Source of the DNA: Roseobacter sp. MED193
GTDB taxonomy: Bacteria; Pseudomonadota; Alphaproteobacteria; Rhodobacterales; Rhodobacteraceae
Assembly (NCBI RefSeq): GCF_000152965.1
Contig: NZ_CH902583.1
Location: 1,699,072 to 1,763,071, forward strand
DNA length: 64,000 nucleotides
Reading direction: 5' to 3'
Shown: positions 17,529 to 27,567 of the stretch, in pieces
How the letters are laid out: each line of letters starts with the position of its first letter
How positions within the stretch are numbered: the stretch's first letter is position 1
Program-made: the position numbers and the translations under genes
Notes under the pieces: generated by a model
The model's input: only the letters and a program-made list of their open reading frames with translations
Told to the model about the DNA's origin: nothing
Database searches by the model: none

Positions 17529-18389
17529 CTAGCGGTTCCCTTTTGGGATTTCCTCATTGGTGGTCCAGTCGAATGTGCCCTCGTCGCGCTCCCGCACCGC
17601 CTGTTTCCAGCCCATCTCTTCTGAGCGCGCCTTGAAGTTAAGCCCCTCCGGCGAATGTCTGGTAATGCCATCAAAGATGGTGGCCAAGCGCTGGGTCTGC
17701 ATCAGGCCGGTCTGCTCGACCGCCTGGTTGATCACCAGCTTTTGCATCGCCAACTGATTGATCGGCACCGTGGACATGCGCGCCGCCATGGCTTCAACCC
17801 GGTCCTCCAGATCCGCCTGTGGCACCGCCTGCATCACCAGCCCCATGTCTGCAGCTTCGCGGCCAGAGATCTTATCGCCGGTGAACAGCATCCGTTTGGC
17901 GCGCTCCGCCCCCAGCCGATAAACCCACATTGCGGTGGTTGGACAGCCCCAGACCCGTGTCGGCATGTAGCCGATCTGCGCCTCCTCAGCCATGATGGTC
18001 ATATCGGCGCAGAGCGCGATGTCGGAACCTCCAGCCACCGCCGCGCCATGCACCTTGCACAAAACAGGCTTCACCGCCCGCCACAGGGACATGAAGTGCT
18101 GCGTGTTTTCCCACATGAACCGATAGTCCTTGATCGGATCCCAGGGCATATCCTGCGTCGCCGCGCCGGAGCCGTTGCCCTCGGCATAAAACGTCAGATC
18201 ATAGCCAGCACAAAAGGCCTCGCCGGCGCCCGAAAGCACCATGACATGCACGCCGGGGTCTGCATCCGCCTGCGCCACGGCGGCGGCAAGATCCTGGGGC
18301 AATTGATCGTTGATTGCATTCATGACTTCTGGCCGGTTGAGCGTAATCCGAGCAATCCGGCCAGTTTTTTCGTAGGCAACTGTCGACAT
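17529..18389 (-). CDS. Crotonase/enoyl-CoA hydratase family protein
   Basis: 286 residues from ATG 18389, preceded by GGGAGAG. The crotonase fold is clear: ITLNRPEVMNAIND, the oxyanion segment GEAFCAGYDL and KVHGAAVAGGSDIALCAD, where one glutamate of hydratases is replaced. An insertion after GYDLTFYAEGNGSG sets it apart from the standard hydratase. With pobA upstream on the same strand a role in aromatic acid metabolism is possible, but the substrate cannot be told. The C-terminus is acidic and Trp-rich. Confidence 0.87.
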   Translation of the reverse strand: MSTVAYEKTGRIARITLNRPEVMNAINDQLPQDLAAAVAQADADPGVHVMVLSGAGEAFCAGYDLTFYAEGNGSGAATQDMPWDPIKDYRFMWENTQHFMSLWRAVKPVLCKVHGAAVAGGSDIALCADMTIMAEEAQIGYMPTRVWGCPTTAMWVYRLGAERAKRMLFTGDKISGREAADMGLVMQAVPQADLEDRVEAMAARMSTVPINQLAMQKLVINQAVEQTGLMQTQRLATIFDGITRHSPEGLNFKARSEEMGWKQAVRERDEGTFDWTTNEEIPKGNR

Positions 18390-18487
18390 GTTTCTCTCCC
18401 TAATTTGCACTCAGGAGATCACGCCCTTTGCTATGCCACCAGCCCCCTCAGGCCGAGTTCTCTCCGGCCTACGTGGCGTCAGAGAGG

Positions 18488-19681
<1,194 letters not shown>

Positions 19682-19732
19682 CTAATACTGCGGGCCTGTT
19701 ACCTGCCCTGGATCTGACCACTAATATGCATG

Positions 19733-19748
19733 GCAAAAGTCACTTTGC
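19733..19748. promoter_or_regulatory. Candidate operator between pobA and pobR
   Basis: GCAAA-N6-TTTGC is an interrupted palindrome in the 117-base divergent intergenic region, 39 bases upstream of pobR and 64 upstream of pobA. It is a plausible regulator site, but arms are short and only one copy is seen. Confidence 0.35.
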
Positions 19749-19786
19749 GAATGGACTGACTGCGCAACCTCTTGTACATTTCATAC

Positions 19787-20644
19787 ATGAGCCCTTCCTC
19801 CCATATCAGCAGCTACAACCTGTTTGGTGAAACCGCAGAACTGGCGGATGTGCTCCATGTTGAGACCATTCGCTCGCGCTCGGCCCTGCATGATTGGCAG
19901 CTGAAAGCCCATCGTCACGCGCGGCTGCATCAGCTGCTGTTTCTGACTGAAGGCAATGGCGCAGCAGAGATTGACGGCAAATCACAGACGATCCCAAGCG
20001 GGAGTTTTGTCAATATTCCACGTGGTGTCGTGCATGGCTATGACTTTGCCCCCGGTACCCGCGGCTGGGTGGTGACGCTGACTTCGGATCTGCTGGATCA
20101 CTGTATTCAGGCCAGCGAGGGGGTGCGCGCCCCGCTGGAGCAACCAGCGATACTGCCGCTTGCAGTCGAATTGGGGGCGCTGGCGGAGCATCTGTTTGAT
20201 GAATACCATCGTCAGGACTTTGCCCGCGCCCAAGTGCTGCGATCCCTAGCTGGTGCCCTGATCGCGCTGGCAGCGCGCGCCATTTTTGAAGCAGATAGTG
20301 CCAACCAGCATCGCGCAGGGAATCCTTTGTTCACCCGTTTCGAAGCACTGATTGAGAGGGATTTCCGCAAGCGTCGACCGCTGGCGGACTATGCCCGTGA
20401 TCTGGCAATTTCCCCTACTCACCTCAATCGGATAGCGCATCAATCGGCTGGGCAGTCCGCCTCGCAACTCATCAATGAACGCATGCTGCTCGAGGCCCGC
20501 CGGATGCTGATCTATACCAACCTGACCGCCGCCCAGATCGCCTATGATCTAGGCTTCTCTGACCCAGCGCATTTCAGCCGCGTCTTTACCAAGGGGACCG
20601 GCACCCCCCCGAAACTATTTCGCAAAAAGGTCAGCGAGGCCTAA
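19787..20644 (+). CDS. pobR: AraC-family regulator of 4-hydroxybenzoate degradation (PobR-like)
   Basis: 285 residues: an N-terminal cupin-type effector domain (HRHARLHQLLFLTEGNG) and a C-terminal AraC/XylS domain with two helix-turn-helix units; the second includes AQIAYDLGFSDPAHFSRVF. Position divergent from pobA supports PobR, the 4-hydroxybenzoate-responsive activator of the AraC type. ATG at 19787 is used; an upstream TTG in frame is less likely. The last bases overlap the stop of the convergent TetR gene. Confidence 0.88.
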   Translation: MSPSSHISSYNLFGETAELADVLHVETIRSRSALHDWQLKAHRHARLHQLLFLTEGNGAAEIDGKSQTIPSGSFVNIPRGVVHGYDFAPGTRGWVVTLTSDLLDHCIQASEGVRAPLEQPAILPLAVELGALAEHLFDEYHRQDFARAQVLRSLAGALIALAARAIFEADSANQHRAGNPLFTRFEALIERDFRKRRPLADYARDLAISPTHLNRIAHQSAGQSASQLINERMLLEARRMLIYTNLTAAQIAYDLGFSDPAHFSRVFTKGTGTPPKLFRKKVSEA

Positions 20645-21279
20645 GCCAAGGTCTGAACATCACCAGTCGGAATCCTCATCCCCCCAAAGACCAGTTGCAA
20701 ATACTGCTCTGCGATCTCTTCCTGTGGCACCGGGTTTGCCACCCGGTTCCAATGGGGGATCCAATTCAACGCCCCAAAAACCGCCGCCGACACAAGACGC
20801 GGATCGCAGGGCCGCAGGCTGCCCTCGGCCACGCCCTGCTTGATCAGGTTGCGCAGTTGGAAATCAACCTCCGCCTTGCTGGCGCGCAGGGCCTGGCGGC
20901 GTTCAGCCGAGAGGCTGTGTTCACGCACCATTGCAATTGTCGCCCCCAAATCGGTAGAGACCCAGGCACAATACCCCCGGATCAGCAGGGCAATACGCTC
21001 CACCACCGGCAGAGTGATATCCTGACTCTTCGCCATGGTGTCGCCCAAAACCTCCAGCCCTTGCTGATGGCAGCCAAAGAGAATGTCCTCTTTGCTTTGC
21101 ACATAGTAATAGATGGTCCGTTTGGTGATGTTCAGGGCTGCTGCGATATCCTCAAGCGAGGTCTGCTCATAGCCATGATCGTTGAACAGCCGCGCTCCGG
21201 CCTGAAGCACCGCCTGGCGCTTGGCTTCCCGTTGGGCATCGCGCCCCGCCCCCGCTTTGGTCCAGCTCTTGTTGCCCAT
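20641..21279 (-). CDS. TetR-family transcriptional regulator
   Basis: 212 residues. The N-terminal DNA-binding domain (about 18-70) has the usual pattern, with LEDIAAALNITKRTIYYYVQSKEDIL as two helices and turn; the C-terminal helical domain would bind a ligand, here probably an acyl-CoA. Divergent from the thiolase-led operon with an inverted operator pair between, so it is the likely repressor of that operon. Its stop overlaps that of pobR. Confidence 0.92.
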   Translation of the reverse strand: MGNKSWTKAGAGRDAQREAKRQAVLQAGARLFNDHGYEQTSLEDIAAALNITKRTIYYYVQSKEDILFGCHQQGLEVLGDTMAKSQDITLPVVERIALLIRGYCAWVSTDLGATIAMVREHSLSAERRQALRASKAEVDFQLRNLIKQGVAEGSLRPCDPRLVSAAVFGALNWIPHWNRVANPVPQEEIAEQYLQLVFGGMRIPTGDVQTLA

Positions 21280-21341
21280 GCTGCCGCTCTGCCTTCAAAC
21301 TCGCGCCGCCCGGTCACCCAACCTACCCGATGACGCCCGGT

Positions 21342-21414
21342 AATTACACTTATCGGTTACATCAAACTTGACCCCTTGCCCAGCCCCGGCACAAAGTAAC
21401 CCGGAAGTGTAATT
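21342..21414. promoter_or_regulatory. Inverted pair of 19-bp sites between tetR and the thiolase operon
   Basis: Site A (21342-21360) reads AATTACACTTATCGGTTAC. Site B (21396-21414) reads GTAACCCGGAAGTGTAATT. B is the reverse complement of A at 16 of 19 positions, differing only in the central three bases. The 10-bp and 6-bp flanks match exactly. Placed 63 bases before tetR and 48 before the thiolase gene, they are the best candidates for the TetR operator controlling both directions. Confidence 0.7.
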
Positions 21415-21462
21415 TCGCGGCCACGCCAGCGCTGCCCCAAAACTGCATCAAGGAGAACGCCA

Positions 21463-22647
21463 ATGTCATCAGAGGTACTGGTTGCCGGAGTGGGCATGAC
21501 AAAATTTGCCAAGCCCGGCCAAAACGCCCCCTATACCGAAATGGGCGCTGCGGCGCTGCGCGACGCCCTCGCCGATGCGGGCCTGCCCTATGATGCGGTC
21601 GAGCAAGCCTATGCCGGCTATGTCTACGGCGATAGCACCTGCGGACAGGCGGTGCTGTATAAGGTGGGCATGACCGGCATTCCGGTGATGAATGTGAACA
21701 ACAACTGCTCAACGGGTTCTACCGCCCTGTTCATGGCGCGTCAGGCCGTGCAATCAGGTGCGGTGGATGTGGCGCTGGCCCTTGGGTTTGAGCACATGCA
21801 GCCCGGCGCGCTGACCTCGCATTGGACCGATCGCCCCAGCCCCTTTGATGCCTTTGATTCAGAGACCGACGATCTGGTTGGCCGCCCCGAAATCCCGCTG
21901 GCGCTGCGCTACTTTGGTGGTGCAGGCAAATCACATATGGAGAAATACGGCTCCTCGCTCACCGATCTGGCCCGCATCCGCGCCAAGGCCAGCCGCCACG
22001 CGGTCAATAACCCGCTCGCCCTGTTCCGATCCGAGCTCACGCCCGAGGATGTGCTGCAAAGCCCGATGATCTGGGACGGCGTGATGACCCGTCTAATGGC
22101 CTGCCCGCCCACCTGTGGTGCCGCCGCTGCCATCGTGGTGAGCGACACCTATGCCAAGAAACACGGGCTCAATCAGGCCGTGCGCATCAAAGGTCAGGCG
22201 ATGACCACCGATTATGCCTCAACCTTTGAGGCCCACGACATGATGCAGGTGGTGGGTTACGACATGACCGCCGCTGCTGCCAAACAGGTGCAGGAACAGA
22301 CCGGCATCGGGATCGACGACGTCGATGTAGTCGAGCTGCACGATTGTTTTGCCCATAACGAGATGATCACCTACGAGGGACTTGGCCTGTGCCCCGAAGG
22401 CGGTGCCAGTCAGTTCATCGCTGAGGGCGACAATACCTATGGCGGCAGATATGTCACCAACCCCTCGGGCGGGCTGTTGTCAAAGGGGCATCCGCTGGGG
22501 GCCACCGGTTTGGCACAGTGCTACGAGCTCACCCGACAGCTACGCGGCACGGCGGGTCCTACCCAAGTCGAGGGAGCGCGCACCGCGCTACAGCACAACC
22601 TTGGTCTTGGCGGCGCCTGCGTAGTCACCCTGTATCAGGCTGCCTGA
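21463..22647 (+). CDS. SCPx-type thiolase / acetyl-CoA acetyltransferase
   Basis: 394 residues of the lipid-transfer protein-like thiolase group, cleaving 3-oxoacyl-CoA with CoA. Nucleophilic Cys82 is in NNNCSTGS, the HDCFAHNE segment carries a catalytic His, and GHPLGATGL supplies the C-terminal His motif (a Cys near the end lies in GGACVV). This subgroup often acts on 2-methyl-branched or steroid side-chain substrates. AAGGAG precedes the ATG. It leads an operon whose next gene starts 10 bases on. Confidence 0.92.
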   Translation: MSSEVLVAGVGMTKFAKPGQNAPYTEMGAAALRDALADAGLPYDAVEQAYAGYVYGDSTCGQAVLYKVGMTGIPVMNVNNNCSTGSTALFMARQAVQSGAVDVALALGFEHMQPGALTSHWTDRPSPFDAFDSETDDLVGRPEIPLALRYFGGAGKSHMEKYGSSLTDLARIRAKASRHAVNNPLALFRSELTPEDVLQSPMIWDGVMTRLMACPPTCGAAAAIVVSDTYAKKHGLNQAVRIKGQAMTTDYASTFEAHDMMQVVGYDMTAAAAKQVQEQTGIGIDDVDVVELHDCFAHNEMITYEGLGLCPEGGASQFIAEGDNTYGGRYVTNPSGGLLSKGHPLGATGLAQCYELTRQLRGTAGPTQVEGARTALQHNLGLGGACVVTLYQAA

Positions 22648-22657
22648 GGAGAGCCCC

Positions 22658-23104
22658 ATGATCGACAGATCCTTCATTGGCAAAACCTTCCCGCCCCTAC
22701 ATGTGGATGTAGAAGCGGGGCAGCTAAGGAATTTCGCCCGCGCCACTGGCCAGCGTGATCCGATATATACCGATGAAACCGCAGCCAAGGCCGCAGGCTA
22801 TCGCGCCTTGCCTGCGCCGCTCACCTTTTTATTCACCCTGGATCAGGAGCGTGAGGATCGCTTCTATTTCATCAATGCCATGGGCATCGAGCTGGGTCAT
22901 GTGCTGCACGGCGAGCAGGCCTTTACCTATGGCGCGCCGATCTGCGCCGGCGACCGGGTGACCCTCACATGCACATGTATGGACATCTATGACAAAAAGG
23001 GCGGTGCCATGGAGTTTGTCATCCTGAAAACCAAAGCCACCAACCAGCTGGGCGAAGATCTTGGTACCATGACAGGGACCATTGTTGTGAGGGATCCCAA
23101 ATGA
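22658..23104 (+). CDS. MaoC-like hydratase, N-terminal (FAS1-type) subunit
   Basis: 148-residue hot-dog protein of the MaoC N-terminal group (FSFxRATGQRDPIY-like stretch FARATGQRDPIYTDE). It lacks the full D-x4-H hydratase motif, as do non-catalytic partners in two-subunit enoyl-CoA hydratases. It overlaps the next gene by four bases (ATGA), so the two probably form a heteromeric hydratase. Confidence 0.86.
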   Translation: MIDRSFIGKTFPPLHVDVEAGQLRNFARATGQRDPIYTDETAAKAAGYRALPAPLTFLFTLDQEREDRFYFINAMGIELGHVLHGEQAFTYGAPICAGDRVTLTCTCMDIYDKKGGAMEFVILKTKATNQLGEDLGTMTGTIVVRDPK

Positions 23105-23523
23105 GCACCTTTGCACATGACGTGACCTTTGCCGGGGTTAAAGTTGGCGACAGCCTACCTGCCGTGACTTCAAAACCCATCAGCCGCACTACGCTTGCCT
23201 TGTTTGCGGGGGCTTCGGGCGATCACAACCCGATCCATATCGATATTGATTTTGCCAAGGCCGCGGGCATGCCGGATGTTTTTGCCCATGGGATGCTGGG
23301 CATGGCCTACCTCGGCCATCTGCTTACCGCTTGGGTCCCCCAACGCGCGGTGCGAGAATTCTCAACACGGTTTGTCTCCATCACTCAGGTGCATGCGGTG
23401 GTGACCTGCACCGGCCGAGTAGTGGAGAAACGCGAGGGCAATCTAGTGGCGCTGGAGATCGAGGCCGCAGACCAAAATGGCGATGTGAAACTGGCAGGCA
23501 AAGCCGTGGTAGAGCTGCCCTAA
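23101..23523 (+). CDS. MaoC-family enoyl-CoA hydratase subunit
   Basis: 140 residues with hydratase 2 motif DHNPIHID at 41-48, holding the catalytic Asp and His, followed by the AHGMLGMAYLGHLL helix. Predicted to hydrate trans-2-enoyl-CoA to the R-3-hydroxy product with the preceding subunit. That stereochemistry would match a downstream SDR of the MFP-2 type. Confidence 0.9.
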   Translation: MSTFAHDVTFAGVKVGDSLPAVTSKPISRTTLALFAGASGDHNPIHIDIDFAKAAGMPDVFAHGMLGMAYLGHLLTAWVPQRAVREFSTRFVSITQVHAVVTCTGRVVEKREGNLVALEIEAADQNGDVKLAGKAVVELP

Positions 23524-23566
23524 CGGGATCCGGCGCCACCAACACGAGACAAACAGGGAAGACGAT

Positions 23567-24394
23567 ATGACAAAACTCGCAGGCAAGACCGCTTATGTGA
23601 CCGGTGCCGGGCGCGGCATCGGCCGCTCCATTGCGCTAAAACTGGCGACAGACGGCGCCAATGTGGTGCTCAACGATCTGGATGCGGAGCCCGCACAAGA
23701 GGTCGTGGCAGAAATTGAAGCCATGGGCGGTAAGGCCCTGGCCATCGCAGGTTCGGTCACCGCCTCAGGCTTTGCCAATGATTTTATTCAGGCAGGTATC
23801 GACAAGTTCGGCGGCGTCGACATCATCGTCAACAATGCCGGCTATACTTGGGATGGTTTCATCGGCAAGATGAGCGACGAACAGTTCGACGCCATGATTG
23901 ATGTGCATCTGAAAGCCCCCTTTCAGATCCTGCGCGCCGCAGCCCCCTTTATTGCCGAACAGGTGGCGCACGAGACCGCAGAGGGGCGCGAGGTGTTTCG
24001 CAAAGTGGTCAATATCTCGTCCATTTCAGGCACCGGCGGCAATGCCGGTCAGGCCAATTACTCTGCAGCAAAATCCGGCGTCATCGGGCTCACCAAAACC
24101 ATGGCCAAGGAATGGGGCCGCTTTAAGGTCAACGTCAATGCCGTGGCCTTTGGGATGATTTCCACCCGCTTGACCGAAGCCACAGATGAAAAGAAATCCA
24201 TCGAGGTTGAGGGCAACAAGGTCGCCATCGGCATCCCCAAGAAGCTGGTGCAGGGCATGGAAATGATGATCCCTCTGGGTCGCGCGGGCACCGCCGAAGA
24301 AGCCGCTGGCGGCGTCTATCTCTTCTGTATCCCTGAAAGCAATTATGTCTCTGGCCAGACCCTGATCGTCGGGGGCGGCTTCGGCGGCTCATAG
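23567..24394 (+). CDS. SDR, probable 3-hydroxyacyl-CoA dehydrogenase
   Basis: 275-residue SDR with TGAGRGIGRSIA for NAD(P) binding, NNAG, SISG and the catalytic YSAAK. Asp at the end of the second strand (VVLNDLDAEP) favours NAD. An insertion around EQVAHETAEGREVFRK, before the catalytic Ser, is typical of MFP-2-like and FabG4-like acyl-CoA enzymes. Likely oxidises 3-hydroxyacyl-CoA after the MaoC step. Strong AGGGAAG site. Confidence 0.88.
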   Translation: MTKLAGKTAYVTGAGRGIGRSIALKLATDGANVVLNDLDAEPAQEVVAEIEAMGGKALAIAGSVTASGFANDFIQAGIDKFGGVDIIVNNAGYTWDGFIGKMSDEQFDAMIDVHLKAPFQILRAAAPFIAEQVAHETAEGREVFRKVVNISSISGTGGNAGQANYSAAKSGVIGLTKTMAKEWGRFKVNVNAVAFGMISTRLTEATDEKKSIEVEGNKVAIGIPKKLVQGMEMMIPLGRAGTAEEAAGGVYLFCIPESNYVSGQTLIVGGGFGGS

Positions 24395-24432
24395 GCAAAG
24401 CCAGAAGCAACATTAACAACCGGGAGGGCAGG

Positions 24433-25524
24433 ATGCTCCAAGGGACACGCATTATCGAGGTGGAGGGCCTTGGCCCCGGCCCCTTTGCCGCTATGTGGCT
24501 GGCCGATATGGGCGCCGATGTAATCTGCGTCCATCGCAAAGGCGGCGGCGTCACGCCGGGCATGCCCGAACGCTCTGTACTGGATCGCGGCAAGCGCTCA
24601 ATCGAGCTGGATCTGAAAGACCCGGAGGGTATCAAGACTTTCCTTGCCCTGGTTGCCACCGCCGACGGGCTGATCGAAGGCTTCCGCCCCGGTGTGATGG
24701 AACGGCTTGGCATCGGCCCCGATGAGTGCCATGCGGTCAACCCGGATCTGGTCTTTGGCCGCATGACCGGCTGGGGGCAGGACAGTGCTCTGTCAAAAAC
24801 GGCGGGGCATGATCTCAACTATATCTCGCTTTCCGGCGCGCTATGGTATGCCTCCAACCCTGGCGATGCGCCGCTGACCCCGGCCACCCTGGTGGGCGAT
24901 ATCGGCGGCGGCGCGATGTATCTGGTGGGCGGCATGCTGGCGGGACTGTTGCGCGCCAAGACCAGCGGCGAAGGCTGCGTGGTCGATGCCGCGATCTATG
25001 ATGGGTCGGCCCATATGATGAACTTGTTGATGAGCATCCGCCAGACAGGCGGCTTTGGCGAGACACGCGGTCAGAACCTGCTGGATGGCCCCCATTGGAG
25101 CCGCTCTTATGCCTGCGCCGATGGCGGCTATATGACCGTGCAATGTCTGGAACCCAAGTTCTATGCTCAGTTTCTCGCCCTCATGGAGCTCAGCGAGGAC
25201 GCAGATTTCAAACGTCAATTCGACAAGAGCCTCTGGCCCATGCTGACCGGGCGACTGGCCGGGATCTTTGCAAGTGAACCCCGTGCCCATTGGGCCAACC
25301 TGTTTGAAGGATCTGACGCCTGTGTCGCCCCGGTGCTGAGCCCGGATGAGGCAATAGAGCACCCGATGAATAAACGCGGCACCTGGATTGAGCCGGAGGG
25401 TGTATTGCAGGCAAGCCCTGCGCCCCGCTTTGATAACGCTCCGGCTTGGCAACCTCTCCCCAGCCCGGAACGCGGCCAGCACAGCAGCGAAATTCTGGCC
25501 GAACTTGGCCTCAACAAGGAATGA
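24433..25524 (+). CDS. Alpha-methylacyl-CoA racemase (CaiB/BaiF family)
   Basis: 363 residues. Belongs to the racemase branch of family III CoA-transferases: GLGPGPFAAMWLADMGADV at the start, His126 in AGHDLNY, Asp156 in LVGDIGGG and Glu240 in CLEPKF coincide with His126, Asp156 and Glu241 known for the mycobacterial racemase MCR. It would interconvert 2R and 2S methylacyl-CoA so that dehydrogenase can act. GGGAGGG precedes the ATG. Confidence 0.9.
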   Translation: MLQGTRIIEVEGLGPGPFAAMWLADMGADVICVHRKGGGVTPGMPERSVLDRGKRSIELDLKDPEGIKTFLALVATADGLIEGFRPGVMERLGIGPDECHAVNPDLVFGRMTGWGQDSALSKTAGHDLNYISLSGALWYASNPGDAPLTPATLVGDIGGGAMYLVGGMLAGLLRAKTSGEGCVVDAAIYDGSAHMMNLLMSIRQTGGFGETRGQNLLDGPHWSRSYACADGGYMTVQCLEPKFYAQFLALMELSEDADFKRQFDKSLWPMLTGRLAGIFASEPRAHWANLFEGSDACVAPVLSPDEAIEHPMNKRGTWIEPEGVLQASPAPRFDNAPAWQPLPSPERGQHSSEILAELGLNKE

Positions 25525-25529
25525 CTCCG

Positions 25530-26687
25530 ATGACTGCCCATATCTCCCCCTGGATGGATGACGAACTGATCATGCTGCAGGACACCCTGCGCGATTTCTA
25601 TGCCAAAGAGATGGTGCCGCATGAGGAACGCTGGCAGCAGCAGGGGCATATCGACCGGGATTTCTGGAACAAGGCCGGAGAGATCGGCATTCTCTGCGCC
25701 TCGGCGCCCGAAGAATACGGTGGCATGGGCGGTGATTTCCGTCATGAGGCGGTGATCGCCACCGAGCAATATCGCGCTGCGGGATTTTCCGGCTTTGGCA
25801 ATTCGGTACACAGCCAGATCTGTGCCGGATATATCCTCGACTATGGCTCAGAAGAGCAGAAAATGCGCTGGCTGCCAAAGATGGCCAGTGGTGAAATGGT
25901 CTGCGCCATCGCCATGACCGAACCCAGCACCGGCTCTGATCTGCAGAACATCAAGACCACGGCCCGGCTGGAGGGCAATGAATATGTACTGAGTGGCTCC
26001 AAGACCTTTATCACCAATGGCCAGCAGGCCGATCTGATCATCGTGGTGGCCAAGACGGACACCAGCCTTGGCGCCAAGGGCATATCACTGATGATGGTGG
26101 AGACCGCCGAGGCCGAGGGATTTGCACGGGGCCGCAATCTGGAGAAACTGGGGCTGAAAAGCCAGGACACCTCAGAGCTGTTCTTTGACAATGTACGTCT
26201 GCCGCCGGAAAACCTACTGGGCGGGACTGAGGGCCAAGGGTTTTATCAGCTGATGAAATCCCTGCCACAGGAACGGCTGGTCGTGGCCCTGGGCGGGGCT
26301 GCCGCCATGGAAAAGGCGCTGGAGGAAACCGTCGCCTATACCTCCGAGCGCCGCGCCTTTGGCAAGCCGCTTTTGGAGATGCAGAACACCCGGTTCAAAC
26401 TGGCTGAGGTGAAAACCGTGGCCCATATCGCGCGGGTATTTCTGGATGACTGTGTGGCCAAACATCTGCGCGGCGAGCTGGATGCCACCACCGCCTCAAT
26501 GGCAAAATGGTGGGTGACCCAGATGCAATGCGACACCATAGATGAATGCCTGCAGCTTTTTGGTGGCTACGGCTATATGTCGGAATACCCGATCTCAACC
26601 ATGTATGCTGATGCCCGCGTGCAAAAAATCTACGGTGGCTCTAACGAGATCATGAAAGAACTGATTGCCCGCAGCCTGACGGTGTGA
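25530..26687 (+). CDS. Acyl-CoA dehydrogenase
   Basis: 385-residue FAD enzyme introducing the 2,3 double bond. Landmarks are CAIAMTEPSTGSDLQNI, SGSKTFITNG, RRAFGKPL, LQLFGGYGYM and the C-terminal KIYGGSNEIMKELIAR. The ATG at 25530 has AAGGA nine bases upstream; a second ATG at 25521 overlaps the racemase stop but sits directly on the binding site. Last gene of the operon before a strong terminator. Confidence 0.93.
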   Translation: MTAHISPWMDDELIMLQDTLRDFYAKEMVPHEERWQQQGHIDRDFWNKAGEIGILCASAPEEYGGMGGDFRHEAVIATEQYRAAGFSGFGNSVHSQICAGYILDYGSEEQKMRWLPKMASGEMVCAIAMTEPSTGSDLQNIKTTARLEGNEYVLSGSKTFITNGQQADLIIVVAKTDTSLGAKGISLMMVETAEAEGFARGRNLEKLGLKSQDTSELFFDNVRLPPENLLGGTEGQGFYQLMKSLPQERLVVALGGAAAMEKALEETVAYTSERRAFGKPLLEMQNTRFKLAEVKTVAHIARVFLDDCVAKHLRGELDATTASMAKWWVTQMQCDTIDECLQLFGGYGYMSEYPISTMYADARVQKIYGGSNEIMKELIARSLTV

Positions 26688-26708
26688 ACCGCCCATTGCG
26701 CGCGCCGG

Positions 26709-26736
26709 AAAAGAGGGCTGATCAGCCCTCTTTTTT
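26709..26736. terminator. Strong bidirectional terminator
   Basis: AAGAGGGCTGATCAGCCCTCTT (26711-26732) is a perfect palindrome flanked by AA on the left and a T-run to 26736 on the right. It ends the acyl-CoA operon from the left, and its left half contains the stop region of the small gene on the other strand. Confidence 0.85.
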
Positions 26737-26883
26737 CTTGGCCGCCGCCTTCATGCGCTCCAAAAGAGCCGCCTTGTCAGCCTTGCGGTCATAGGGATTC
26801 TTGGCGGTTCCCTTGGCGTTGTGCTCGGCGTGGCGAGGGGTGTTGCTGCCCTTTTTGGGGTTACCGGTTTTTCCATAGTCCAT
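26722..26883 (-). CDS. Small basic protein of unknown function
   Basis: 53 residues from ATG 26883 (MDYGKTGNPKKGSNTPRH), rich in Lys, Asn and Ala, ending AAAKKKEG. It is hydrophilic, with no helix long enough for a membrane. Its stop lies in the terminator stem, a usual arrangement for a real small gene. I recall similar short basic proteins in relatives but no function. Confidence 0.65.
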   Translation of the reverse strand: MDYGKTGNPKKGSNTPRHAEHNAKGTAKNPYDRKADKAALLERMKAAAKKKEG

Positions 26884-27047
26884 GGGGGTGGCCTCAAATC
26901 TGGGAATGCAAAAGAACGCTGTAACGGCGCTGATGCACCAAAGGCCCGAGGTTTGCAAGGCGGACCAGAGAGAGGGGCGCTGCCCCCGCCGCCCCTTTGG
27001 GGCCGCGCCCCCGGAATATTTAGGGAAAAATGAAAGCCAAGGAGACT

Positions 27048-27560
27048 TTAGGGGCGATAGGTCAGGACCTCATTTGGGTAGGCCTCATCCCGGACATGAA
27101 AATGGGTGCGGCCGGTGATTTCAAACCCCATGCGCTGGTAGAAACCGATCGCTGGGGTGTTCTCTGAATTGGTGGTCAGCCAGGGACGGGCAGCGCCAAG
27201 GTCGGCGCAATGTTTGAGCCCCGCCTGCAACAAGGCCTGACCCAATCCGCGCCCCTGATGGCACGGTTGCACATAAAGAGTGGCGATCTCAACTGCTGAG
27301 CCTGGCCCTGCTGGGGGCTTTACCCCGTCAGAAATACGAATGAAGCCATCAATGCCATCGGCGTTTTGCGAGACAATGAAACTCTCGGTATCGCGGTCCA
27401 GATGTTCAGCCATGCGCTGGGGTGTCAGCTCGCCAAAGACGTAATCGGCAAAAAAACTATTGATGCCGTGGCGCAGATAGGTCCCCAGCCAGACTTCAAT
27501 CGACAGGGCGGCCAGGCTCGACGCGTCCTCGGGACGCGCCGGGCGCAGAGTGATTTCCAT
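27048..27560 (-). CDS. GNAT-family N-acetyltransferase
   Basis: 170 residues. Acetyl-CoA binding motif is visible as IATLYVQPCHQGRGLGQALL (Q-x-x-G-x-G/A), followed by the NTPAIGFYQRMGFEITGR helix and strand. Substrate unknown. Starts at 27560, seven bases after the hemE stop and on the same strand, so it is probably co-transcribed with hemE. Confidence 0.88.
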   Translation of the reverse strand: MEITLRPARPEDASSLAALSIEVWLGTYLRHGINSFFADYVFGELTPQRMAEHLDRDTESFIVSQNADGIDGFIRISDGVKPPAGPGSAVEIATLYVQPCHQGRGLGQALLQAGLKHCADLGAARPWLTTNSENTPAIGFYQRMGFEITGRTHFHVRDEAYPNEVLTYRP

Positions 27561-27567
27561 GGCCTGT

